From positions 15,045,925 through 15,109,924 of the forward strand of contig OX235266.1 in assembly GCA_944472135.2 (NCBI GenBank): 64,000 nt of DNA. Direction: 5' to 3'. The DNA comes from Trichobilharzia regenti (Eukaryota > Platyhelminthes > Trematoda > Strigeidida > Schistosomatidae). The translations under genes and the position numbers were made by a program. The notes below the pieces were generated by a model. It searched no databases. It was not told the origin of the DNA and saw only the letters and a list, made by a program, of their open reading frames with translations. Below are positions 51,042-61,794 of this stretch, piece by piece. The first letter of the stretch is position 1. Each line of letters opens with the position of its first letter.

Positions 51042-52880
51042 TAGACAGTGTGAATATGCTCACGACGCATACAGAACTATGTGTGTGTGTTGAAATCTAA
51101 AACTAAATAATTGATAGTGAAAATTAGCAGGTAACAAAAAGTATAAAACACCTATTTGAAAATATAAAAAATTAGTCATCTCTCATATGAGGTTTGCTGT
51201 AATGAGAACGTCACCACTTTGGGGTGAAGGGTATCAGCAATACAATATACATCTATAATCCTTCTGATGGAGAATCAGTTCAATGACTAAGTTACTTTAT
51301 GCTGGAGATGATAAGCATCATTCTTACTATCTCCGTTAGTATAATACTGTGAACAGAACCCACTCAACAAGTTAGAAAATGCAGGTAAAATAGACGCGCT
51401 TCAGACTTGTTTTACGGCTATTCTTTGGAATTTTGCTAATGCTGACGTCAAATATAACAGTAGAGCTTGTAAGTAATTCGAAATCATCTTGCAAGTTTGA
51501 AACGTATGATGCCTTAAAATATGAACTAAGCATATAGCTAAGACCAGGGAGTCGGAGGCAATTTCTTATTTCTCCAGTAATATGCGGAGAGTAATAAGAT
51601 TAAAAAGAGTATTGATGGGCTTGTTATTCCTTAAAGAGACAAAGAGGTTATGCTGATAACAAAAGAAATAACAAAAGTGAGGAGTGCCTAGATATGCAAA
51701 CACCTAAGGCGAGTAACACCTCCAAATAACTTACTATTCAAAAAGAATTTCTAGCACTAATTACATTCACTTGACTGTTCACTGCTTATAAATTCATGGA
51801 TATGATTCAATGTATGAAAGTTTAAAATTCAGTAGAATTCGAATGGCTTAAGATATTTTCAAAAGTACGACTACACCTTAGACATTAATGTTCACCGGTA
51901 AACTTTTTTCTTTAAAACTTGCAAGGTTTAGCACCTTCAAAAGTAGATGATCTACTGCAGTACATGGATTTGATTTGACTTGTACAACAAACCATAGAAA
52001 TCACTATAAATGATTGGGCAAGGAATGGTAAATAATGTTTAAATTTAACCAGCTGGTTAACCTAGATTAAGGACGAGGAGCAGGAATGCTAAAATATTGG
52101 TTGAATAATGGTCAGAGTGATGCAGTTTAGACTAAACTTTGGACAGTAGCGGTCAAAATGTAAGAGCCTTGTCGTCTAACCCAAACTTGCTAATTTTCTT
52201 GCAAAAGATCATGCTCAGCATGGGTGATCATTATTCACCCATTTTTTAATATTTTGTCGCGACTGGGGAATAATGAGGTTCATTTTCACATTTTAAAGCA
52301 TGCTATTCTCTCTCCTTATGTATGACTAGTATTTTAGTACTGTAACAATGAATTGAAAAGAAATACTCAATCCGAGCTGTCTTACACAATCGCCAACGTG
52401 GTTGGCCTATTTCAAGGTCTGTTAAGGTTATCCAAGGCCGTTGGAGCGCCATTTGGTGAATTAAAACGCAATCTATCTTCGTCACAATATATTCTCATAA
52501 GACAAACACTGCTTATTTCCGAATTCCGTTTAAGCTTCAGATAAAATTATACATTAGGTAAAAAAAGGGTACGAATGCACCAATGACTTCGGAACGCTAA
52601 GTCAGTGGGACCAGGTATATGACACTAGATTGAGATTCAAATTACAAGAATAAGAAGCAATTGTTGCCTATGTCAATCCTGAGATATGTATCTCTGCAGA
52701 GATCTAATTTCTTTTAGAAAACGTCCAACGATGGACCTGTTACTACTGAATCAAGTAAGAAGTCCCAGTTGTTGACCACTATGTGAGAGAACCTAAGTTC
52801 CACACGTATTTTATTAAGCTTTCAGATTCAGATTTCAGATTTCTTGGTTGAGAATAGAAGCCTCAGAGCCTATGTTGATC
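51042..52880. other. unassigned interval upstream of CDKAL1
   Basis: This contains the 5' flank of the gene. I see no TATA box, CpG-rich stretch or repeat I can name. Scattered short open frames have no domain signature. Confidence 0.4.
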
Positions 52881-53440
52881 CTTTTCTAGCATAATTTGCG
52901 CTTATCCAAACCCTTCTGGAATGAGTCAGTTGAGGTTGCAGACACCACTTCTTATGGGAGTCGGTCTAAGGAGTTTGTGACTAGGTAAGAGAATTCAACA
53001 GCAATGTGATTTCTCCTTGGCTTTTGAACTCTCCTGCTATGTCCTCTAAGGTGTCCCGACCTGGTGGGAAGGAAAAGAGAGAACAGTTCAGGTCCATAGT
53101 CATTATTTGAAATTTTAAACATTGAGATCAAATCTCCTCTCTGCCTACAGTGTGACAGAAAGATTTTAACTGTCTAGTCTTTCCTCGTATGATAAGTTAG
53201 TGATGCCGTGAACCATACTTATCGCCTTCCCTTGAACCCTTTCTAGAATATGTGAGTCCCCTTTCAGACGAGAAATGACGGCCTGCATGCAGTTTTCGAG
53301 TCTTTACCTCACCAGAGATGTATATGAGGAGGTGAACAGGTGATTCTAGTGAAGGCTCTGCGAATTGTCCATAAGAACCTGAAACTACATGCAGCCACCG
53401 CGCGACAGTGTGCTGTAGCTTTTAAGTCGTGGCTAACTAT
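52880..53440 (-). mobile_element. CR1-like LINE 3' end
   Basis: The minus strand in two frames reads AVISRLKGDSHILERVQGKA, MVHGITNLSYEERL, LSVTLQAERRFDL, then FFSFPPGRDT-like sequence. This is the standard C-terminus of CR1/Jockey reverse transcriptases. Broken by stops. Confidence 0.65.
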
Positions 53441-53479
53441 GACACCTAAGTCTAAGTGAATTTGAGCTGATACAAGTGT

Positions 53480-53945
53480 TATTCCTTGAAAGTCGAGCGA
53501 GTGCAGAGGTACTTCACGTCAAAATTACTCGGAACCGAAAATGCTGCGAACTACTCCACTAGATGTGACACCCTAGGATTAGAAACACTATGGCTAAGAC
53601 GCCTGAGACTAAACTTAAAACTTTACTATAAGCTTCTAAACCACTTAGTTTTTACCTCTACTAATGGCATTCGACTTTCAGGTGACAGTGGCTATAAACT
53701 AAGACACACTAAGGGTACAGTAGCTATCGAACAATGTAAAACAGCTACCAGGCAAAAGTTTTGATTGATTAGGTATGCACAGATATGGAATAAACTGCCA
53801 GTGGAAGTGCGTCAAGCAGGTACATTGGCCTCCTTCAAAAGAGTGCTTAACGACAAACTACAAGAGTTTGCAAACAATAGTAATTCTAGTTCCTATCTGA
53901 GAGCCTCCGAAATTATAGGTCCACTTAATATATAAGCTTAAATAC
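53480..53945 (+). mobile_element. CR1-like LINE 3' end
   Basis: KVERVQRYFTSKLL, LGLETLWLRRLRLNLKLYYK and, after one stop, WNKLPVEVRQAGTLASFKRV. Same C-terminal CR1-type module as at 52880-53440 but on the plus strand and from another subfamily. The two copies start back to back. Confidence 0.75.
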
Positions 53946-54860
53946 TACACCTGTTGTTTTCTGCCTATATTTATAATTTTAGATAAAACATTAACGATTA
54001 AGATACTTACCCTCAAACAGACAAGAAATTTCGTTTGTTGAACTTCTACCCAACACAATAAGTGGAATAAAATGGACATAAACCGACAACATGAAAAAGG
54101 TATAACTCACCACAACATCACATGGACAGATGTACGCTCGTCGGGCACCATATATGCCTCACCAACCACAGCCCATCTTTCCTAAGATAATGTGATGAAC
54201 TTATATCCGTAATGTTGCTGAGCAGTTAATATTCACAACTGTCGGAACAACTAAAATTCAAAAACCCTCCTCACGAGAAGTAAATACCCACAAGCAGTAG
54301 AAATCCATTAATTAATGCGTCTAAAGCTTATGTATTTTACTCCTAACAATGACATTGCGGATCAAACGAGATAAACATATCACTGATTTCAAAATAACAC
54401 ATCAATGAACTATACTTCAAGAATTCTGCACACAACAAAGTTGTGTGTGAAAATTGACTTCAAGCTTTATTTTTTTCCCAGGAACTTATAACCCATCCAC
54501 CAAAGACTGGTTTATTTGTTAATGCGAAGACAATACTTCTGTATTTCCTGATGTGTTGCACTCATTGACAATCTAGTAGATTTTTCCAGCTATGCACAGA
54601 GATGATTGTACATAAGTGAAAAGGCTGTTTTATACTACTGGGATTAACACTAATCAAGTGTATGTATAATCTCCAGCGTACATGTTAAACATATTTTGCT
54701 ATCGATTGTAAAATGTGACTGAATAATATGCTTCTATTTCTGTAACAATTTGATGATGCCTGTAAATTGGCGTCCCTCATGTACCATATCATGAAAATAA
54801 ATCCATTTATTTATTATTCCCTCTAGCTCATACGAGCTGATGCTTGCTTGTCCGATGCGC
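53945..54860. other. unassigned interval
   Basis: No recognisable gene or repeat. Confidence 0.4.
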
Positions 54861-55290
54861 ATTGTTACATATTTCGCTAAATTGACCGGGGCTGTCCATT
54901 CTCTGAAACACTCTGACAATTTGAGGTCCTCTTGCAACATCAGCGTACCACTGCCGCCCTTCGGCTCTCTCAGATTTTTAAGTCATCAGCGTACAGTAGC
55001 AGTGTTATGCAAAATAACAAATGTCCGTGTACAGTATTTTGTGGCACTCTGCTGCGCAATGCTGTCCACGAGAAGGGTTTCCAGTTGATCCTTACGCTCT
55101 GCCTCCTATCTATGAGGAATTCCCCAATTCAGTGTGGTAACCTGCCCTTGATGCAAGATTTTCCAACTTCTTGAGTAGCCTTTTGTAAGGAACTTTATCG
55201 GAGGCTTGCTGAAGTCTATGAAGACGACATCAACAGGTACTATGTTGTCTCTTGAGCTGCAACAGCTCTGTTTCTAGAGATGTATGATTT
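54860..55290 (-). mobile_element. CR1-like LINE reverse-transcriptase fragment
   Basis: Minus strand, broken frames: QQASDKVPYKRLLKKLENLA, IGGRA-like, GNPSRGQHCAAECHKILYTD, ending EDLKLSECFREW. This follows the order of CR1 RT motifs (AFDKVPHxRLL, IG.RxQRV..N, SGVPQGSVLGP) in eroded form. Confidence 0.6.
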
Positions 55291-55322
55291 CTGGTCTCAG
55301 AAGTCTCAAGTGTGGTAAATAG

Positions 55323-55500
55323 GGCGTCAGCGGCACAGTGGTTAGAACTCTCGCCGACCATGCACATGGTCCGAGTTTCGATCCCCTACCGACGCACACA
55401 TGATATCTATAGTCAGCCCGCAAGATTTGGGCTACCGATATCCATGATGAAATTCCATACTAGTACCAAAAATACAGTGTGGAATCAAGCTTTGATCAAA
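55323..55500 (+). mobile_element. tRNA-headed SINE, family 1
   Basis: GGCGTCAGCGGCACAGTGGT (box A region), CGAGTTTCGATCCCC (box B) and the family body to GTGTGGAATCAAGC. Complete length, moderately diverged. Confidence 0.78.
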
Positions 55501-57290
55501 AATAGTTTCCAGCATTTGTGTTTACGTATGAGCAATCGACAGGTCTCTCGGTTTATCCAAGGGGGCAATGCTTCCCACTCTTTAGGACCGACCAAAGGAT
55601 GAAAGGTGCAGTTACTTGGTTGTAAAGTTGTTTAAAACTGGTTCCATGAAGCTTCTGCTTGGGATTCTGGGTCTATGTACCAGTCCACTTAAACGGCTGC
55701 TGGAACGATCACGTTGATATCAGCTTTCCAAGAGTTCGGTCGAGCATGGGGTTTGGTCAATGATACTGCTGCTGTGAACTTGAAAGTGAGCACAGCATGT
55801 TCACTTCTCCCTAAGGAGGAAGATGTTATATGAGATCCACATCCTCACCATGGGAGATTAACAGGCTCAGTGTAGAAGAGGATTGCTGTGAATCATAGCA
55901 CGAGAGCTTCATGGTATGTTGTACTAGAGCTAGCGACATGCTAGATTCCAGCAGTTTATAATCAACGATGTTAGGTGGAACATACATGAAGTTTAGGTCT
56001 AGGTTTAGTGAGAGAAGCGTCACTACGTCCTTTTGCATCGCTAATCGGAATATATATATTCCAATAATGATAATAATAATTTATATTTTCATATAAACAT
56101 AAATGCACATGAAAATGCATGCCATTTTTACAGGCACGATCAAGTATGTTATAATGTCAAATCTAAGATTATCTACAAGTTAATAATGTTCCAACAGTTA
56201 AATATTTGATATATCTAATTACACTCATTGTCTGAACCAGGCCGTATAGTTATTGAATTGTACAGTTGTCCTCCAGGTTGGGCGGGAAAATCGACTTCGT
56301 TTCGTTTTCATCCCGTGGTTGTATGCATACGACAACCAACCAACACTGAGGTAAGTACAACGTTTACAAGGGATTGGAAGCTGTTTTTAGAAAAGTAAAA
56401 GTGCTAATGTGAATCATTAAAGTGTAATAAATTCAGCAAGTGCAATATATCATTAATAAATACATTTATATAGGAAACAGAATGGGGGAGTAGTTAAACC
56501 CTAGGCCGACAACGTTCATTTGCAATATATAATGCTACCCATATATGTCTTATTATCATGATGTCCACTTTTGGCTTTAATACAATTATTTTCAAGACAG
56601 TTGTTTTTATTTCATACCTTCTTGTCTGTTTGGTGCACAACCGTATCTTACAGAGAATAGGAATAGAATAAGTCGAATCAAATTCATAAAGAGCTGTAAA
56701 ATGTTAGTTTTAATGGAATGTAGTGAGGATCAAGTAAAGACGTTGTTAGAAAATGAATGAGATGAGACATTGTGAAGTGGTATTTAAAGATCTGACAATG
56801 GATAGCAAGTTAGTTTATAAGATACCCCATAAATCTGTGCAGAGCTCACGTGGTGACATCTCAGCAAAAGGCTGAGCGAATGGTATATGTTTAAAGGCAG
56901 AAGCATGATCTGTCTAGGCGTTCATTGTTATTCTCTTCAAGATAAAGATCTAAGCCCTCAGAAAAATCAGAAAAATCTCGAGCCGTCAAATTGCATATTG
57001 CTGTTCCTGCTGTTCTGTGAACTGTCACCACAGGAACCTGATCTAATTCGCCGATTGTTATAACTGTAGGGAATTAGATGAGGACGTTGTCACTTCTGTC
57101 TGCGCCTGACTAATATGCCTATCTGCTTGCGGTACCTTCCGATTCAGTGAAGCACGCAAATATCAAAAGACAAAGACTGGACTGTGACTGTGTATTGTAG
57201 TACAACAACAACGACAAAGAAAGTCATGGTATTTATACATTTTACAACAATATAGACAGCTGACAGCATTTGAAATAATTGATCGTAATA
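55500..57290. other. unassigned interval
   Basis: No gene or named repeat. Short AT-rich runs only. Confidence 0.4.
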
Positions 57291-57420
57291 GTCAATAACA
57301 AATTGCGTGAGAAATGATAATATACCATCTATGCGAGATTAACAGTCAATAACAAAATGTGTGGGAATGATGATATTCCATGTATGCGAGATTAACAGTC
57401 AATAACAAAATGTGTGGGAT
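57290..57420 (+). repeat. 53-54-bp tandem repeat, about 2.3 copies
   Basis: AGTCAATAACAAAATGTGTG recurs at about 57290, 57344 and 57397, with GTATGCGAGATTAAC before each later copy. Confidence 0.8.
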
Positions 57421-57714
57421 CCTATCACCGATGAAGTAATCTTCACTCTCAATTTGGTATCAAATCTCTCGGTGATAAGTACATCTGTCTCCAAATACAG
57501 CCAAAGCTTCAGGGGCTACATCTCTAGCAGCATCCTCCTCACTCGTTCGGATAAAAAACCTGACTTAATATGGATGAAGATTGAACAATCATTTCATGGT
57601 GGTTTGCTCAAAACCAACTCCTCCATATTTTCCGTGGGAGTCATCAGTCCGGCAGTCGTCGTCTCGTTGTTCACTGTTCAGTGGAAGGCAGGAAACTATC
57701 AGAAGTATTACTCT

Positions 57715-58085
57715 CAGCCACGTCTCGTAAACCGTCAATGCCCAGCTCTTGCTACGCTGGGACTCACGCTGTTCCTTGAAGTTTCTCAGAAACGCTTAGT
57801 ACTAACGGACGCAAAAACCAAATCACCGATTGGCTACTCGAGAATTCTTTATTGTAACACCAACATATAGCCAACTTTACAACTAAGCTTTACGACTAAG
57901 CTCTATGAACAAATATTACAATAATAAATCACAATATTACTTCTGATGGTTGTCTCCTGACTTCTTTCTGAACAGCAACAGATGAGACGATGACTGATGT
58001 GTCGATGTCTCCACGAAAATATAAGTTGGTCTTGAGCAGACAACCATCAATTGATCGTTCAATCTTCAACTCCATTGACACTCCC
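57715..58085 (-). mobile_element. LTR-like repeat (family B), putative 3' LTR
   Basis: Direct repeat of 61425-61790. Minus strand starts TGTCAATGGAGTTGAAGATT, contains AATAAAGAATTCTCGAGTAG and ends around GCTGAGAGTAA. It is preceded (minus sense) by a purine-rich GGCGGGGAG, as expected for a polypurine tract. The exact 3' boundary is uncertain. Confidence 0.6.
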
Positions 58086-58755
58086 CGCCAAAAAAGGGAT
58101 CCAACCCCTTTTTTCCATCACGACCAATACACGTTGACTTGGATGCCATTGCGAGAACCTGGGTCACATGGACAGAGCTGAAATGGAAAACAAACAGAAA
58201 AGCCAACACGCCACAAGCATACACACAGCACAATCTCACACATCGATGACGACCTGCGCCTCCAGTTAAAGGCATCCTCTTGACATCTTGCAACACAATC
58301 GCCACTTGCTAGAATGACTCTTGCAGAATGCAAAGTGACCATAGCAGCACCTCATGACACTCTACGCACATCCTCTTATCCACTCACTACCAGTTACCAC
58401 TGCAATCGCTTGTCACTCATTCTGCCTCAGTTTTAGTAACGATGACGTGCGCAAGCCTCAGTCGTCTACACTCCCGCTCCCTGGCGTGTGGGATCACAGC
58501 TAACAATTATCTCCGTATGCAATGCATTCTCAGCATTAGCTTCCCCGGCGTATACGACCCATCTGCTGTCTCTAGCATCAATCAATTCATTCAAGGATGT
58601 AGAAGACTCGAAACAACTTCAGAAGTAATCACGACAAAAAATTTAACAAAATTATGCAATAACAACAAGGTGCGAAAACAACGAGTAAACACAATGAATC
58701 CAAAAAACACCAATTGATATGACACGCCACACATATATGCAAACAGTACACACAA

Positions 58756-59260
58756 ACTCGCGGATCATGTCTTGATGGGATTCCTTTGAAGAATCGCAGG
58801 ACTTACAGCGGTACGCCTACAATCCTTCACAGTTTGACGATTGTAAGTTGTGGAATGTCCGGACACAAACAAGATTAACCAACAATTACAATAATTGGAA
58901 CTCATACAATTATTTAACACAAACATATGTACAATCAACCCATCAAATGTAGTGGATTCTGCCTTGACGAGCTACCCTTGAAGAACTGTAGGACTTACAG
59001 CAGTACGCCTACATTCCTTCTCAGGTTGATGATCCAAGTGGAAGTCGTCCGGACACAAAGAGAATTACCAACAGATAGATGACAGATGATATCAATTCAG
59101 TATATACAATATGAACATATGTACAAAATCACACACCAAGCACACTGGACTGCTCATTGATGCGCTACCCTTTGAAGAATTTTAGGACCTACAGCAGTAC
59201 GCCTACAACCCCTCTCAGGTTGACGCTCTAGGTTGGAAAATCGTCGCGGAGTTTATTTAA
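58756..59260 (+). repeat. ~193-bp tandem repeat, about 2.6 copies
   Basis: The block GGACTTACAGCAGTACGCCT recurs at about 58798, 58991 and 59184, followed each time by a TTGAYGATC-like stretch and a GTCCGGACACAAA block. Units differ by 10-20%. Confidence 0.8.
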
Positions 59261-59589
59261 TGACTTCCCTCTATCAGCTATATCCTCAAATCTGAACGGT
59301 AACACGCTCATTTCATTGTATCGTAGAATATATATGACGAACAAACACACGACGTATCTGGTTAACCAAGCGTAGAAGCAGAGTAATTTACACCAGAGAT
59401 AATAACATTCAAATAGTAACTTGAAACTAGAAATGCCTCTATTCAGGCAAGTCAATTTAACAATTACTCTCTCGTACACACTTGGCTTATCCTCACGAAA
59501 CTGAGCAATATCTTTCGTCTTTTCAAGCGTGATTTATTGTCATAACTTTTATTCCTAGACCTTGTGTAATAAGCTTACTGTTGGTTATA

Positions 59590-59740
59590 TGTTTGGGTAA
59601 GAATAAAGGATTCTCGAGTCTCCATTCTGTGTTCTGGTTTCGCGTAGGTTAATACAAAGTGTTTCTGAAAGTCTTCGAGGGACAGCGTGAGGCCCAGCGT
59701 AGTGAAAGCTAGACATTGACAGTTTATAAGAGTTGGCTGA
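59590..59740 (+). mobile_element. inverted LTR family B fragment
   Basis: AAGAATAAAGGATTCTCGAG then CGAGGGACAGCGTGAGGCCC is the plus-strand orientation of the LTR-like repeat that is otherwise on the minus strand at 57715 and 61425. Confidence 0.6.
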
Positions 59741-61424
59741 AAACCTGTTGGACTGTCGCGCTATTGCTCTGAAGTCGAGTGACCAATAATACTAAGTAAA
59801 GTCAAAACCTTTTATTTTTTATCTTGTAATTTATCAGTCTTTTTGTTCCTGTTCTTTTGGGCAGATACTGTTGCTATCTCTTATAAATAAACATAAGTTA
59901 TAGAAATTGTAATATGGTGGTTGAAAGTAGCTTTAAGAAAGTAATGAAACATCATATTCTTCAGTGACATGGTCTTCAGCCAGAGGAGGAAATAATCCAG
60001 AGAAGCTAACTCTTTATCGTATGCCGGTTCTTAGGACCCGTGTACATATCCACCTCACTGATGTCATGTCTACGCTGTCACTGAAACTACACAGACAAGA
60101 CCAAGTGGGGGATACTACACCTACATCCGTTGATAGTGCATGTGTGACACACAGTAAAACAAAAACACTCAGGACGTTCTATGATCTCGAAGCGTCTTTT
60201 AGAAAAGGAGACAAATGAGAGGCCTGCGGTGTTGTCGTTCTCAAACTGAATCAGCATTTAGATGTAATTTTCACGAATGATGGGTGCACTGCCGTTGTAA
60301 CAAAGGAGCGCCAAAACCATGCTACGAGTTTATGCAAAATAACCCCTGCCCGTGACTCTGGTGCATCTGTTCACTATATCGCTGTGGCACAGTTTCACAC
60401 AGCGTGTCTCTGGATAACAAAAGCAGCACTCCATTTTGTATCTCGGCACAGTCTCATACAGCGCCCAACCTGACATCATTGCATCACCAATATTAAGTAG
60501 AAAACGTTAAAACGACATTCTGCTCCAACCGACCAGAAATTAATCTTAATAAGCTGAAGACTATCAAAGTTACTCCTCGAAAAGAAGTGGAAGGCAGAAT
60601 TACCAGACATCACTCGCATCCGCTAGCAAGCATAGTGAAATGCCACAGGGCTCATCAGAACTTGATGAAATCTAAAGTGACCGACCCCACAAAAGGACAG
60701 GAAGACAAAGACCACACCTATGTCTGAGGTCATTCGATCGAACTCCTGTTTCATGTACCCATGTGTATTGATAATTTGCTTGAACATAGGGCCCTGTTTG
60801 ATTAGAGTCACTATTCAGCTTTGTACAATAATTTAGGTCTGAAGATCAACTCAGCAAAATTGTGCTGGATGTACAGGGTTGTTAGGGCATCTCGATATAG
60901 ACCGACTCTATTAAGGGTTGCACTGGACTCTACCGAAGAGGCTGAAAGAACACTGTTTCTGGCTCAATTGCTAGCTGTTGGCAGGAGTTCCAACATAAGA
61001 ATAAGACACGATAGGCCATGAGAAAACAGGCGAATGGTGAGAGAGTCACCGGAAATGGCGTTCTCTTCCTCTGTGGTCACACACGATGCTCGGAGGCTGG
61101 AAACTGGCACTGCTTGGAAAAAAACACATGCATGGCATGCAGCAGTGCAGGTGGCTGTCATCTCAGACAGCCCTTAGTGCTTCCGGAGCGATCTTGATTT
61201 GCCGACTATCTTGTCACACTTATCTCTCACTGATTGGATACAAAGGATGCCAAGTATCGAATTCAACTCCTACGAACAACTGACAATAGCAATTCAACAG
61301 TAGTATGACATCAAGGGTAATTGGGAGGACATACCCGATTCTGCGAAAGCAAACCCTGAAACATAAGGAGTCAGAAAATTGAAATCCTAATACGTCCCCA
61401 TGCGTCAGTGATGCTACAGAGTTG

Positions 61425-61790
61425 CTGTCAGTCGCGTCTCAAAATCCGTTAATGCCCAGCTCTTGCTACGATGGGCCTCACGCTGTCCCTCGAAGCCTTT
61501 CAGAAACGCTTAGTACTAACGGACGCAAAACCAGAACACAGATTGGCGACTCGAGAATTCTTTATTCTAACACCAGCATACAACCAGCATTATTGTTTTT
61601 ACGGACTAAGGTCTATGAACAAATATTACAACAATAAATCACGATATTACTTCTGACAGTTTTTTCTAGGTTCTTTCTGAACAGCGACCGATGAGACGAT
61701 GAATGGCAGATTGATCACCCGCGAAAATTATGGGGAAGTTGAGTTTAAGCAAACAACCATGAATCGATCGTTCAATCTTCAACTACATTG
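61425..61790 (-). mobile_element. LTR-like repeat (family B), putative 5' LTR
   Basis: Minus strand TGTCAATGTAGTTGAAGATT to about 61425, with AATAAAGAATTCTCGAGTCG inside. About 85% identical by eye to 57715-58085. Confidence 0.6.
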
Positions 61791-61794
61791 ACAG

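Larger units (their letters stand above)
58086..61424 (-). mobile_element. interval between the family B LTR-like repeats
   Basis: Possible internal region of an LTR element, about 3.3 kb. I cannot identify gag, protease, RT or integrase in it. It holds a 193-bp tandem repeat (58756-59260) and an inverted LTR fragment (59590-59740). It may be decayed or a composite. Confidence 0.35.

Noticed and set aside
57412..57870. 152-codon plus-strand frame as a protein gene
   Set aside because: Its second half lies in the LTR-like repeat shared with 61425-61790 and the first half has no recognisable domain. Coding status is unsupported.
58756..59260. CRISPR-like array
   Set aside because: The unit is ~193 bp without a short conserved repeat plus variable spacers, and the genome is eukaryotic.
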